Of a stretch of DNA of 64,000 nucleotides, positions 43,583-55,222 are shown piece by piece. Each line of letters starts with the position of its first letter. Positions within the stretch are counted from its first letter, which is position 1. Under the pieces are notes generated by a model, which was not told where the DNA came from, did no database searches, and worked only from the letters and a program-made list of their open reading frames with translations. A program made the translations under genes and the position numbers. Source of the DNA: Hypericum androsaemum (lineage: Eukaryota > Streptophyta > Magnoliopsida > Malpighiales > Hypericaceae); contig OZ023192.1 in assembly GCA_963995505.1 (NCBI GenBank), positions 12,383,001 to 12,447,000 on the forward strand. Direction: 5' to 3'.

Positions 43583-45143
43583 ATGATCGAATTTATGAGT
43601 TGCAATGATTATCTTGAGAGATTATTTTCTAGGATGATTTTGAGGGTGCCTTGGGATTCTTATGATCGGGGTATCAAGGAAAACAAATCTTTGTTTGCCC
43701 CGTTCGGTCCGACGACACCAGTAGGTGATCCGCCTTATAAGTTGTTAAAGCGAGGCTAAGACATCAATTCAATCATCAATTATTGCTCATCCAACCATGT
43801 TCCAACTCATCAACAAAGCAATGGGGGTACCACTTTAATGGGCGAACAGCCCAACCCTTGGAACATCCTACAGCCCTAGGTGGCGAAAAGCCGACATCGA
43901 GGTGCCAATTTTTCCCATCGATGTGATCTCTTGGGGAAGATCAGCCTGTTATCCCTAGAGTAACTTTTATCCATTGAGCGACGGCCCTTCCACTCGGCAC
44001 CGTCGGATCACTAAGGCCGACTTTCGTCCCTGCTCGACGGGTGGGTCTTGCAGTCAAGCTCCCTTCTGCCTTTGCACTTGAGGGCAACACACAATAAGTC
44101 CACAGCTGGCCGACACCACGGCCATCGAGCCTACAAGGGCCACATTTGAGGAAAAGGAAGAGCCATGCCGGACACAAGTCTCATTGGCAACTGAGACAAC
44201 CCTAAGTGCTCTATCAAATACAAAAGGCATTATAGGGCCTCCGTCAGCTAAGGAAATCTTTCGGCCTTCACCAGCAAAGGGAATTTTAGGGCCACCGCCG
44301 AATCACCTGTTGCGAAGATCCGAGTTACCCTTTGTTCAACGAGAAGTGAGCCACCTTCGCTTGCCCAGTTTTGTTCCAACTCAACGGAAAGACATAGCGG
44401 GCCAAGTTTACAGTCAGAATTCAATCTCACCCGGGGGGCATGAAGAGTGCTGCAATATTGTAGTCGAAGCTCCTACATCGGCCAAAATTATCCCAGCCAA
44501 AAGGCAAGACGTACTCATGACAAAGAAGGTGAAGGATGATAAAGTCAAGTGTTCAACTCCTTCTCAACCAAGCAAGAGTACGGTGAAGCAACAACCTAAT
44601 AGGCCAGCTCAACCTCGGCAATCAAGGGTTTCAAATTACAGGGAATGTCCTCAAGTCACATGGTCAAAATCAACCAGCAACAAAAAAAGGGCGCCTGACT
44701 ACGCATGGGTTAAGAGAGACGTGGTCACTCGATTGGCGACCGAGCAAGTAGTTCTCCAGGGAAAGAAACCCTTCAAGGTTTGGGTGCCTAAGGAAGAACT
44801 TTTGCGGTCTAAGAAACAACCATATGAGACACGACCCACAAAGAGTGATTCACCTACAAGGTCTCCAAGTTATCACACGAAGCCTGTGCGAAAGAAGATG
44901 CCAAAAAAGCCAAACCCACACTCGGGAGGCAAGTGTCCGGAGTCTCGTCGACCGACTGTCACGAAGACTCAACGAAGAAGGTTGGAGCGAAAAATTCAAA
45001 AGCAAAGGAAAAAGCTTAGAGACCTTCAACAACAATTGTATGGTTATTTTGATGAAGGACATAGAGCTCCCACTCAACCATGTAGGCCTAAATCAAGTTT
45101 TTGTGAGAAAGCCATGAGCACACGGATATCTCGAGATGAGTGA
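43583..45143 (+). pseudogene. Gag-like ORF of array unit 1, broken by a stop and an rDNA insert
   Basis: Starts MIEFMSCNDYLERLFSGMIL as in the other units. It is stopped by GAA>TAA near 43758 and then interrupted by the 257-bp organelle rDNA piece (43828-44084). After it the frame 44184-45143 is open to the family's natural end (STRISRDE). It includes KPFKVWVPKEELLRSKKQ and the basic segment TKTQRRRLERKIQKQRKK. No CCHC knuckle or protease is seen. Confidence 0.75.
43828..44084 (-). pseudogene. Organelle (probably plastid) 23S rRNA gene fragment inserted in nuclear DNA
   Basis: Minus-strand reading gives the hallmark domain V text of bacterial-type 23S rRNA: ggataacaggctgatctt, cacctcgatgtcggct and gctgttcgcccattaaag. 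It covers part of the peptidyl-transferase region, with the plastid-like stretch gcaaaggcagaagggagc at its 5' side. The fragment interrupts the gag-like frame of unit 1 only; units 2-4 read straight through (caatggggggcaagac). Compared with plastid sequence as I remember it, most changes are C>T or G>A, as in ageing nuclear plastid DNA. Plant mitochondrial 26S is a less likely source. It is not a functional rRNA gene. Confidence 0.88.
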
Positions 45144-45318
45144 TCAACTACACGCCTACAACGGCTAGGTCTCGACCGGTTTGATGGTACATTCTCCACA
45201 AATTTACGGTTTTGCCTTAGCTGATTATTTTTTGGGTGGAGTTAATTTTCCGCGTGTTCAAAGACGGATACACGTCAACACTTTTCCTAGCATCAAAATA
45301 TTGACATGTGGGGGGCAT

Positions 45319-46259
45319 TGTTGGAGCGGAAAATTAATTCTCAGATTTGTTTGACTATATCTCAGTAAAATAGACGTATCTTCCTACTTGTATATCCGAT
45401 TGATACAATTAGAAAAGAAAAAAAAAAGATAAAACACAGATTTAGAACTTTCTAGTTTGTGACTTCTCCAAATTCGGTGCAGAAGGAGGTCAGACTTTGG
45501 TCGGAATTTTTGGGAGTAGATTTTCTGCTTATTAGGCCACGGATCTGCTGAACCTATTTTGGTAAAAATATCGTAACTTTTTCCTCAAGTATTGGATTGA
45601 CACGATTCTAAAAGTCACAGAAGGAGAAGACAGAGATCTATAACTTTGTTGTTTTTGAATTTTCCAAATTCAGTAAGGAAAAGGGTCAAATATGGGTTGG
45701 AAATTTTGGATAGTTTAAGTTTTTCTTATTAGGCCGAGACTATGTTAAGTTTTTCTATTTGAAAACGGCCTAGGGTTTTTCTATGGGACTGGGGCGAGCT
45801 TATCTATATAAGGAGAGCTAGGTACAGGCATGAATACACCCAAAAACCAGACACCAAATTTTTAGCTTCTTAGCTTTTATCTTAGCTTTTATCTTATGTA
45901 GTTTCGTAGCTTTTATCTTTATGTTTTTTCCTTCCCCTTCTCCCCCATATTTTCAATACAGTTCTTGCTCTTCTACCAATTCTTTTCTCTTCTATCTATT
46001 CTAATCTTTATCTTCTCTTCTCTTTTTCCATATTTCTTCTATTTCTCTCTTTCGTTCGAATCACCAACACATCAAACAATAACTATCTTTACTTTTTATC
46101 TTAGCTCGTAGCCCGTAGATCTTTTTTCTCCCTCTCCCTTAGATTGAACGTCTAAGATTCACTCTTTTTTCACCCTCTCCGTTAGGCCGACCTTGGGACG
46201 ACCACTCCGGATCCGTCTCGGGTAGTCTTGACGTTCTTGTACCCACTTTCTCCGTAACA
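45319..46259 (+). repeat. Array LTR 2
   Basis: 941 bp, TATA box at 45804-45813, ends tccgtaaca. Serves as 3' LTR of unit 1 and 5' LTR of unit 2. Preceded by the polypurine tract tgtggggggcat. Confidence 0.9.
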
Positions 46260-46799
46260 TATTTTGGCACGCTCGGTGAGACTAAGGAGGGCGTCTGAGA
46301 AGAGTGATTGTTGCATCAAAATACACGAGTTTCCACATACGGTATTGAGTTCTTCCTCAAAATGGACAAAACCGTCAAAGGTTGCGCTGAAAGAAGACGT
46401 CCAGCGAGGTCAGTTGGCTTTGGAGAGAATTCCGGCCATCTTTTGTGCCGAATCTAAAGACCTTTTCTTCATCAAAAGTGAAGATAATTGTTTTCTCTTT
46501 TTGTGGATACTAAGAACGCCGAAATCGGAGTTAGTACCAGGAAGATACGACCAAAATACTAAATATCAATTGATCTGTATGATTGAGAAGTCCAGTCGGC
46601 ATTGAAAGATATTTTGGTATTTTTCTCGGCTGAATTCATAGATAGCTATTTCAGAAAAAATCGAAGATCTATCTGTTATCTTTCCAGAGACACCAAGATC
46701 ACTTTAATCGGAGTTCGAATGGATAAGTTACGACTAAAAGACCAAAGACTACTCATTTTGTAAGTTAGTTCTAAAATTTTTAATTCATCTTGTTCAACA

Positions 46800-48077
46800 A
46801 TGATCAAATTTATGAGTTGCAATGATTATCTTGAGAGATTGTTTTCTGGGATGATTTTGAGGGTGCCTTGGGATTTTTATGATCAAGGTATCGAGGAAAA
46901 CATACCTTTGTTTGGCCCGTTCGGTCCGACGACACCAGTAGGTGATCCGCCTTATAAGTTGTTAAAACGAGGCGAAGACATCAATTCAATCATCAATTAT
47001 TGCTCATCCAACCATGTACCAACTCATCAACAAAGCAATGGGGGGCAAGACACAATAAGTCCACAGTTGGCCGACACCACGGCCATCGAGCCTACAAGGG
47101 CCACATTTGAGGAAAAGGAAGAGCCATGCCCGACACAAATCTCATTGGCAACTGAGACAACCCTAAGTGCTGTATCAAATACTAAAGGCATTCTCGGGCC
47201 TCCGCCGGCTAAGGGAATCTTTGGGCCTTCACCAGCAAAGAGAATTTTAAGGCCACTGCCGAATCACCTGTTGCGAAGATCTGAGTTACTCTTTGTTCCA
47301 CGAGTAGTTAGCCACCTTCGCTTGCCCAATTTTGTCCCAACTCAACGGAAAGACACAGGGGGCCAAGTCTACAGTCAGAATTCAATCTCACCCGGGGGGC
47401 ATGAAGAGTGCTGCAATATAATAGTCGAAGCTCCTACATCGGCCGAAATTATCCCGGCCAAAAGGCAAGACGTACTCATGACAAAGAAGTCGAAGGATGA
47501 TAAAGTCAAGTTTTCAACTCCTCCTCAACCAAGCAAGAGTACGGTGAAGCAACAACCTAATAGGCCAGCTCAACCTCGGCCATCAAAGGTTTCAAATTAT
47601 AGGGAATGTCCTCAAGTCACAAGGTCAAAATCGGCCAGCAACAAAGAAAGGGCGCCTGAGTACGCATGGGTTAAGAGAGACGTGGTCACTCGATTGGCGA
47701 CCGAGCAAGGAGTTCTCATGGGAAAGAAACCCTTCAAGGTTTGGGTGCCTAAGGAAGAACTTTTGCGGTCTAAGAAACAACCATATGAGACACGACCCAC
47801 AAAGAGTGATTCACCTACAAGGTCTCCAATTATCACACGAAGCCTGTGCGAAAGGAGATGCCAAAAAAGCCAAACCCACACTCGGGGGGCAAGTGTCCGG
47901 AGTCTCGTCGACCGACTCTCACGAAGACTCAACGAAGAAGTTTGGAGTGAAAAATTCAAAAGCAAAAGAAAAGGCTTAGAGACCTTCAACAACAATTGTA
48001 TGGTCATTTTGATGATGGACATAGAGCTCCCACTCAACCATGTAGGCCTAAATCAAGTTTTTGCGAGAAAGCCGTGA
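46800..48077 (+). CDS. Gag-like protein of array unit 2 (425 aa, C-terminus frameshifted)
   Basis: The longest copy of the element's main ORF. N-terminal MIKFMSCNDYLERLFSGMIL, then a Pro/Thr/Gln-rich linker with two GILGPPPAKGIF-type repeats, a basic central region (KRQDVLMTKKSKDDKVK) and KPFKVWVPKEELLRSKKQ. A 1-nt deletion near 47828 (ggtctccaatta where sister units have ggtctccaagtta) shifts the last ~80 codons, so the TKTQRRRLERK segment is lost and an alternative tail is read to 48077. By position it is the gag of the element; I cannot name a domain. The short conserved frame upstream (46264-46605) begins only at TTG. Confidence 0.55.
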   Translation: MIKFMSCNDYLERLFSGMILRVPWDFYDQGIEENIPLFGPFGPTTPVGDPPYKLLKRGEDINSIINYCSSNHVPTHQQSNGGQDTISPQLADTTAIEPTRATFEEKEEPCPTQISLATETTLSAVSNTKGILGPPPAKGIFGPSPAKRILRPLPNHLLRRSELLFVPRVVSHLRLPNFVPTQRKDTGGQVYSQNSISPGGHEECCNIIVEAPTSAEIIPAKRQDVLMTKKSKDDKVKFSTPPQPSKSTVKQQPNRPAQPRPSKVSNYRECPQVTRSKSASNKERAPEYAWVKRDVVTRLATEQGVLMGKKPFKVWVPKEELLRSKKQPYETRPTKSDSPTRSPIITRSLCERRCQKSQTHTRGASVRSLVDRLSRRLNEEVWSEKFKSKRKGLETFNNNCMVILMMDIELPLNHVGLNQVFARKP

Positions 48078-48278
48078 GCACACGGATATCTCGAGATGAG
48101 TGATCAACTACACGCCTACAACGGCTAGGTCTCGACCGGTTTGATGGTACATTCTCTACAAATTTACGGTCTTGCCTTAGCTGATTCTTTTTTAAGTGGA
48201 GTTAATTTTTCGCGTGTTCAAAGACGGATACACGTCAACGCTTTTCCTGACATCAAAACATTGACGTGTGGGGAGCAT

Positions 48279-49218
48279 TGTTGGAGCAAAAAATTAATTC
48301 TCAGATTTGTTTGACCATATCTCAGTAAAATAGACGTATCTTCCTACTCGTATATCCGATTGATGCAATTCAAAAAGAAACAAAAAGATACAAAATAGAT
48401 CTCGAACTTTTTAGTTTGTGACTTCTCAAAATTCGATGCAGAAGGAGGTCATACTTGGGTCGGAAATTTCGGGAGTAGATTTTCTCCTTATTAGGCCACG
48501 AATCTGCTAAACCTATTTTGATAAAAATACCGTAACTTTCTCCTCGAGTATTGGATTGACACGATTCTAAAAGTCACAGAAGAAGAAGACAGAGATATAT
48601 AACTTTGTTGTTTATGACTTTTCCAAATTCAGTACGAAAAAGTGTTAAATATAGATTGGAAGTTTCGGACAGTTTAAATTTTCTTTATTAGGCCGAGACT
48701 ATGTTAAGTATTTCTATTTGAAAACGGCCTTGAGTTGTTCTATGGGACTGGGGCGAGCTTATCTATATAAGGAGAGCTAGGTACATGCATGAAGACACCC
48801 ACAAACCAAACACCAAATTCTTAGCTTCTTAGTTTTTATCTTAGCTTTTATCTTATGTAGTTTCGTAGCTTTTATCTTTATGTTTTTGCCTTCCCCTTCT
48901 CCCCCATATGTTCAATAAATTTCTTGCTCTTCTACCAATTCTTTTCTCTTTTATCTATTCTAATCTTTATCTTCTCTTCTCTTTTCCCATATTTCTTCTA
49001 TTTCTCTCTTTCGTTCGAATCACCAACACATCAAACAATAACTATCTTTACTTTTTATCTTAGCTCGTAGCCCGTAGATCTTTTTTTTTCCTCTCCCTTA
49101 GATTGAACATCTAAGATTCACTCTTTTTTCACCCTCTCCGTTAGGCCGACCTTGGGACGACCACTTCGGATCCGTCTCGGGTAGTCTTTACGTTCTTGTA
49201 CCCACTTTCTCCGCAACA
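48279..49218 (+). repeat. Array LTR 3
   Basis: 940 bp; TATA box at 48763-48772. Starts TGTTGGAGCAAA (others GCGGA). Shared by units 2 and 3. Confidence 0.9.
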
Positions 49219-49759
49219 TATTTTTGGCACGCTTGGTGAGACTAAGGAGGGCGTCTGAGAAGAGTGATTGTTGCATCAAAATACATGAGTTTACACATAC
49301 AGTTTTGAGTCCTTCCTCAAAAGGGACAAAACTGTCAAAGGTTGTGCTGAAAGAAGGCATCCAGCGAGGTCAGTTGCCTTTGGAGAGTATTCCGGCCCTT
49401 TTTTGTGCCGAATCTAAAGAAGTTTTCTTCATCAAAAGTGAAGATAATTGTTTCTTTTTTCTGTGGATACTAAGAACGCCAAAATCGAAGTTAGTACCAG
49501 GAAGATACGACCAAAAAACTAAAGATCGATTGATCTGTATAATTGAGAAGTCCAGTTGGCTTTGAAAGGTATTTTGGTATTTTTCTCGGCCAAATTCAGA
49601 GACAGCTATTTCAGAAACAATCGAAGATCTATCTGTTATCTTTCCAGAGACACCAAGATCGCTTTAATCGGAGTTTGAATGAATAAGTTACGACTAAAAA
49701 ACCAAAGACTACTCATTCTGTAAGTTGGTTCTAAAATTTTTAATTCATCTTGTTCAACC

Positions 49760-51064
49760 ATGATCGAATTTATGAGTTGCAATTATTATCTTGAGAGATT
49801 GTTTTCTGGGATGATTTTGAGGGTGCCTTGGGATTCTTATGATTGAGGTATCGAGGAAAACAAACCTTTGTTTGGCCCGTTCGGTCTGACGACACCAGTA
49901 GGTGATCCGCCTTATAAGTTGTTAAAACGAGGCGAAGACATCAATTCAATCATCAATTATTGCTCATCCAACCATGTTCCAGCTCATCAACAAAGAAATG
50001 GGGGGCAAGACACAATAAGTCCACAGTTGGCCGACACCACGGCCATCGAGCCTACAAGGGCCACATTTGAGGAAAAGGAAGAGCCATGCACGACACAAGT
50101 CTCATTGGCAACTGAGACAACCCTAAGTGCTGTATCAAATACAAAAGGCATTCTAGGGCCTCCGCCGGCTAAGGGAATCTTTGGGCTATCACCAGCAAAG
50201 GGAATTTTAGGGCCACCGCCGAATCACCTGTTGCGAAGATCCGAGTTACCCTTTGTTCCACGAGTAGTGAGCCACCTTCGCTTGCCCAATTTTGTCCCAA
50301 CTCAACGGAAAGACATAGGGGGCCAAGTCTACAGTCAGAATTCAATCTCACCCGGGGGCATGAAGAGTGCTGCAATATTGTAGTCGAAGCTCCTACATCG
50401 GCCGAAATTATCCCGGCCAAAAGGCAAGACGTACTCATGACAAAGAAGGTGAAGGATGATAAAGTCAAGTGTTCAATTCCTCCTCAACCAAGCAAGAGTA
50501 CGGTCAAGCAACAACCTAATAGGCCAGCTCAACCTCGGCCATCAAAGGTTTCAAATTACAGGGAATGTCCTCAAGTCACATGGTCAAAATCGGCCAGCAA
50601 CAAAAAAAGGGCGCCTGAGTACGCATGGGTTAAGAGAGACGTGGTCACTCGATTGGCGACCTAGCAAGGAGTTCTCCAGGGAAAGAAACCCTTCAAGGTA
50701 TGGGTGCCTAAGGAAGAACTTTTGCGGTCTAAGAAACAACCATATGGGACACGACCCACAAAGAGTGATTCACCTACAAGGTCTCCAAGTTATCAAACGA
50801 AGCATATACGAAAGGAGATACCAAAAAAACCAAACCCACACTCGGGGGGCAAGTGTCCGGAGTCTCGTCGACCGACTCTCACGAAGACTCAACGAAGAAG
50901 GCTGGAGCGAAAAATTCAAAAGCAAAGGAAAAAAGCTTAGAGACCTTCAACAACAATTGTATGGTCATTTTGATGAAGGACATAGAGCTCCCACTCAACC
51001 ATGTAGGCCTAAATCAAGTTTTTGCGAGAAAGCCGTGAGCACACGGATATCTCGAGATGAGTGA
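49760..51064 (+). pseudogene. Gag-like ORF of array unit 3, multiply broken
   Basis: Compared with the other units it has a CGA>TGA stop near 49844, a 1-nt loss in the G run near 50355 (cccgggggcatg where sisters have one more G), a GAG>TAG stop near 50662 and an extra A near 50935. Fragments 49868-50383, 50437-50664 and 50456-51064 are pieces of this one gene in different frames. Confidence 0.75.
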
Positions 51065-51239
51065 TCAACTACACGCCTATAACGGCTAGGTCTCGACCGG
51101 TTTGATGATACATTCTCCACAAATTTACGGTCTTGCCTTAGCTGATTATTTTTTGAGTGGAGTTAATTTTCTGTGTGTTCAAAGACGGATACACGTCAAC
51201 GCTTTTCCTAGCGTCAAAATATTGACGTGTGGGGGGCAT

Positions 51240-52187
51240 TGTTGGAGCGGAAAATTAATTCTCATATTTATTTGACTATGTCTCAGTAAAATACATATAT
51301 CTTCATACTCGTATATCTGATTGATGCAATTCTAAAAGCAACAAAAAGAAAAAACACAGATCTAGAACTTTCTAGTTTGTGACTTCTCTCAATTCGGTAC
51401 AGAAATAGGTCAGGCTTGGGTTGGAAGTTTCGGGAGTAGATTTTCTCCTTATTAGGCCGCAGATCTGCTGAACCTATTTTGGTAAAAATACCGTAACTTT
51501 CTCCTCAATTATTGAATTGACACGATTCTAAATGTCACAGAAGGAGAAGACAGAGGTCTATAACTTTGTTGTTTATGACTTGTCCAAATTCAGCACGGAA
51601 GATGGTCAAATATGGGTTGAAAATTTTGGACACTTTAAGTTTTCCTTATTAGGCCGAGACTATGTTAAGTTTTTCTATTTGAAAATGGCCTAGGGTTTTT
51701 CTATGGGACTGGGGCGAGCTTATCTATATAAGGAGAGCTAGGTACAGGCATGAAGACACCCACAAACCAAACACCAAATTCTTAGCTTCTTAGCTTTTAT
51801 CTTAGCTTTTATTTTATGTAGTTTCGTAGTTTCGCAGCTTTTATCTTTATATTTTTGCCTTCCCCTTCTCCCCCATATGTTCAATAAAGTTCTTGCTTTT
51901 CTACCAATTCTTTTCTCTTCTATCTATTCTAATCTTTATCTTCTCTTCTCTTTTCCCATATTTCTTCTATTTCTCTCTTTCGTTCGAATCACCAACACAT
52001 CAAACAATAACTATCTTTATTTTTTATCTTAGCTCTTAGCCCGTAGTTCTTTTTTCTCCCTCTCCCTTAGATTGAACGTCTAAGGTTCACCCTTTTTTCA
52101 CCCTCTCCGTTAGGCCGACCTTGGGACATCCACTCCGGATCTGTCTCGGGTAGTCTTGACGTTCTTGTACCCACTTTCTCCGCAACA
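51240..52187 (+). repeat. Array LTR 4
   Basis: 948 bp; TATA box at 51724-51733. Has an extra gtagtttcgtagtttcgcag repetition near 51820. Shared by units 3 and 4. Confidence 0.9.
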
Positions 52188-52728
52188 TATTTTTGGCACG
52201 CTCGGTGAGACTAAGGAGGGTGTCTGAGAAGAGTGATTGTTGCATCAAAATACATGAGTTTCCACATACGGTTTCGAGTCCTTCCTCAAAAGGGACAAAA
52301 CCGTCAAAGGTTCTGCTGAAAGAAGACGTCCAGCGAGGTCAGTTGGCTTTGGAGAGTATTCCGGCCCTTTTTTGAGTCGAATCTAAAGAAGTTTTCTTCA
52401 TCAAAAGTGAAGATAATTGTTTTCTCTTTCTGTGGATACTAAGAATGCCAAAATCTGAGTTCGTACCAGGAAGATACAACCAAAAAACTAAAGATCGATT
52501 GATCTGTATGATTGAGAAGTCCAGTCGGCATTGAAAGGTATTTCAGTATTCTTCTCGGGCGAATTCAGAGACAGCTATTTCAGAAAAAATCGAAGATCTA
52601 TCTGTTATCTTTCCAGAGACACCAAGATCGCTTTAATCGGAGTTCGAATGAATAAGTTACAACTAAAAGACCAAAGACTACTCATTCTGTAAGTTGGTTC
52701 TAAAATTTTTAATTCATCTTGTTCAACC

Positions 52729-53865
52729 ATGATCGAATTTATGAGTTTTAATGATTATCTTGAGAGATTGTTTTCTGGGATGATTTTGAGGGTGCCTTGG
52801 AATTCTTATGATCGAGGTATCGAGGAAAACAAACTTTTGTTTGGCCCGTTCGGTCCGACGATACCAGTAGGTGATCTGCCTTATAAGTTGTTAAAACGAG
52901 GCGAAGACATCAATTCAATCATCAATTATTGCTCATCCAACCATGTTCCAACTCATCAACAAAGTAATGGGGGGCAAGACACAATATGTCCACAGTTGGC
53001 CGACACCACGGCCATCGAGGCTACATGGGCCACATTTGAGGAAAAGGAAGAGCTATGCCCGACACAAGTCTCATTGGCAACTGAGACAACCCTAAGTGCT
53101 GTATCAAATACAAAAGGCATTCTAGGGCCTCCGCCGGTTAAGGGAATCTTTGGGCCTTCACCAGCAAAGGAAATTTTAGGGCCACCGCCGAATCACCTGT
53201 TGCGAAGATCCGAGTTACTCTTTGTTTCACGAGTAGTGAGCCACCTTCGCTTGCCCAATTTTGTCCCAACTCAACGGAAAGACACAGGGGACCAAGTCTA
53301 CAGTCAGAATTCAATCTCACCCAGGGGGCATGAAGAGTGCTGCAATATTGTAGTCGAAGCTCCTACATCGGCCAAAATTATCCCGGCCAAAAGGCAAGAC
53401 GTACTCATGACAAAGAAGGTGAAGGATGATAAAGTCAAGTGTTCAACTCCTCCTCAACCAAGCAAGAATACGGTGAAGCAACAACCTAATAGGCCAGCTC
53501 AACCTCGGCCATCAAAGGTTTCAAATTACAGGGAATGTCCTCAAGTCACATGGTCAAAATCGACCAGCAACAAAAAAAGGGCACCTGAGTACGCATGGAT
53601 TAAGAGAGATGTGGTCACTCAATTGGCGACCGAGCAAGGAGTTCTCCAGGGAAAGAAACCCTTCAAGGTTTGGGTGCCTAAGGAAGAACTTTTGCAGTCT
53701 AAGAAACAACCATATGAGACACGACCCACAAAGAGTGATTCACCTACAAGGTCTCCAAGTTATCACACGAAGCCTGTACGAAAGGAGATGCCAAAAAAGC
53801 CAAACCCACCCTCGGGAGGCAAGTGTCCGGAGTCTCGTCGACCGACTCTCACGAAGACTCAATGA
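52729..53865 (+). CDS. Gag-like protein of array unit 4 (378 aa, truncated by one stop)
   Basis: Open from ATG 52729 and collinear with unit 2 up to KTQ, where CGA>TGA at 53863-53865 ends it just before the basic RRRLERK segment. The remaining frame continues to the family's natural end at about 54033, so a single nonsense change separates this copy from full length. N-terminus MIEFMSFNDYLERLFSGMIL. It has the same linker repeats and VWVPKEELLQSKKQ motif as the sisters. No enzymatic domain. Confidence 0.6.
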   Translation: MIEFMSFNDYLERLFSGMILRVPWNSYDRGIEENKLLFGPFGPTIPVGDLPYKLLKRGEDINSIINYCSSNHVPTHQQSNGGQDTICPQLADTTAIEATWATFEEKEELCPTQVSLATETTLSAVSNTKGILGPPPVKGIFGPSPAKEILGPPPNHLLRRSELLFVSRVVSHLRLPNFVPTQRKDTGDQVYSQNSISPRGHEECCNIVVEAPTSAKIIPAKRQDVLMTKKVKDDKVKCSTPPQPSKNTVKQQPNRPAQPRPSKVSNYRECPQVTWSKSTSNKKRAPEYAWIKRDVVTQLATEQGVLQGKKPFKVWVPKEELLQSKKQPYETRPTKSDSPTRSPSYHTKPVRKEMPKKPNPPSGGKCPESRRPTLTKTQ

Positions 53866-54208
53866 AGAAGGTTGGAGCGAAAAATTCAAAAGCAAAGAAA
53901 AAAGCTTAGGGACCTTCATCAACAATTGTATGGTCATTTTGATGAAAGACATAGAGCTCCCACTCAACCATGTAGTCCTAAATCAAGTTGTTGCGAGAAA
54001 GCCGTGAGCACACGGATATCTCGAGATGAGTGATCAACTACACGCCTACAACGGCTAGGTCTCGACCGGTTTGATGGTACATTCTCCACAAATTTACGGT
54101 CTTGCCTTAGCTGATTATTTTTTGAGTGGAGTTAATTTTTCGCGTGTTCAAAGACGGATACACATTAACGCTTTTCCTAGCATCAAAACATTGACGGGTG
54201 GGGGGCAT

Positions 54209-55157
54209 TGTTGGAGCGGAAAATTAATTCTCAGATTTGTTTGACCATATCTCAGTAAAATAGACGTATTTTCCTACTCGTATATCCGAATGATACAATT
54301 CTAAAAGAAACAAAAAGATAAAATATAGATCTAGAACTTTCTAGTTTGTAACTTCTTCAAATTCGGTGCAGAATGAGGTCAGACTTGGGTCGGAAGTTTT
54401 GGGAGTAGATTTTCTCCTTATTAGGCAGCGGATCTGCTGAACTTATTTCTCCTTATTAGGCAGCGGATCTCCTTATTTTGAACTTATTTTCTCCTCAAGT
54501 ATTGAATTGACACGATTCTAAAAGTCACAGAAGGAGAAGACAGAGATCTATAACTTTGTTGTTGATGACTTGTCCAAATTCAGCACGAAAAAGGGTCAAA
54601 TATGGGTTGGAAGTTTCAGACAGTTTAAGTTTTCCTTATTAGGCCGAGACTATGTTAAGTTTTTCTATTTGAAAATGGCCTAGGGTTTTTCTATGGGACC
54701 GGGGCGAGCTTATCTATATAAGGAGAGCTAGGTACAGGCATGAAGACACCCACAAACCAAACACCAAATTCTTAGCTTCTTAGCTTTTATCTTATGTAGT
54801 TTCGTAGCTTTTATCTTTATATTTTTCCCTTCCCCTTCTCCCCCATATGTTCAATAAAGTTCTTGCTCTTCTACCAATTCTTTTCTCTTCTATCTATTCT
54901 AATCTTTATCTTCTCTTCTCTTTTCCCATATTTCTTCTATTTTTCTCTTTCGTTCGAATCACCAACACATCAAACAACAACTATCTTTATTTTTTATCTT
55001 AGCTCGTAGCCCGTAGTTCTTTTTTCTCCCTCTCCCTTAGATTGAACGTCTAAGGTTCACTCTTTTTTCACCCTCTCCGTTAGGCCGACCTTGGGACGAC
55101 CACTCCGGATCCGTCTCGGGTAGTCTTGACGTTCTTGTACCCACTTTTTCCGCAACA
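54209..55157 (+). repeat. Array LTR 5
   Basis: 949 bp; TATA box at 54714-54723. Contains a local duplication of the ctccttattaggcagcggatct segment (54413-54475). Followed by nine bases of interior (tatttttgg, 55158-55166) and then by unrelated filler. Confidence 0.9.
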
Positions 55158-55166
55158 TATTTTTGG

Positions 55167-55222
55167 AGATGGAAAAAATAGGTTGGATGGAGATGGAAAA
55201 ACAAGAATGCATTATAGAGGAT
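55167..55222 (+). other. Filler junction between array and PMEI block B
   Basis: About 56 bp with the words agatggaaaaa and ggttggat each repeated, copied from or similar to the start of block B (aaaaataggttggat). Such scrambled short repeats are typical of end-joining repair junctions. Confidence 0.55.

Larger units (their letters stand above)
42104..55157 (+). mobile_element. Tandem array of a non-autonomous LTR retroelement: 5 LTRs, 4 interiors
   Basis: LTRs start TGTTGGAGC at 42104, 45319, 48279, 51240 and 54209 and end ..CAACA (..TAACA in the second) at 43041, 46259, 49218, 52187 and 55157, so each interior shares its LTRs with its neighbours. Interiors are 2277, 2019, 2021 and 2021 bp; the first is longer only because of an organelle rDNA insert. 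Each has a leader with tatttttggcacgctcggtg after the LTR, a gag-like ORF and a gtggggggcat polypurine tract before the next LTR. No protease, RT, RNase H or integrase. After the last LTR, nine bases of the next interior (tatttttgg) remain before unrelated sequence. No TSD at the outer ends. Confidence 0.93.

Noticed and set aside
43828..44084. A functional rRNA gene
   Set aside because: Only 257 bp of a ~2.8 kb gene, embedded in a retroelement ORF, with no neighbouring rDNA.
46264..46605. A separate 113-aa gene in the leader of the array units (also 49224-49565 and 52193-52375)
   Set aside because: The frame starts at TTG right inside the primer-binding region. It is kept only because the units are near-identical, and unit 1 has it broken.
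42104..55157. Four independent retroelement insertions side by side
   Set aside because: Adjacent units share a single LTR and there are no target duplications between them, so tandem duplication fits better.
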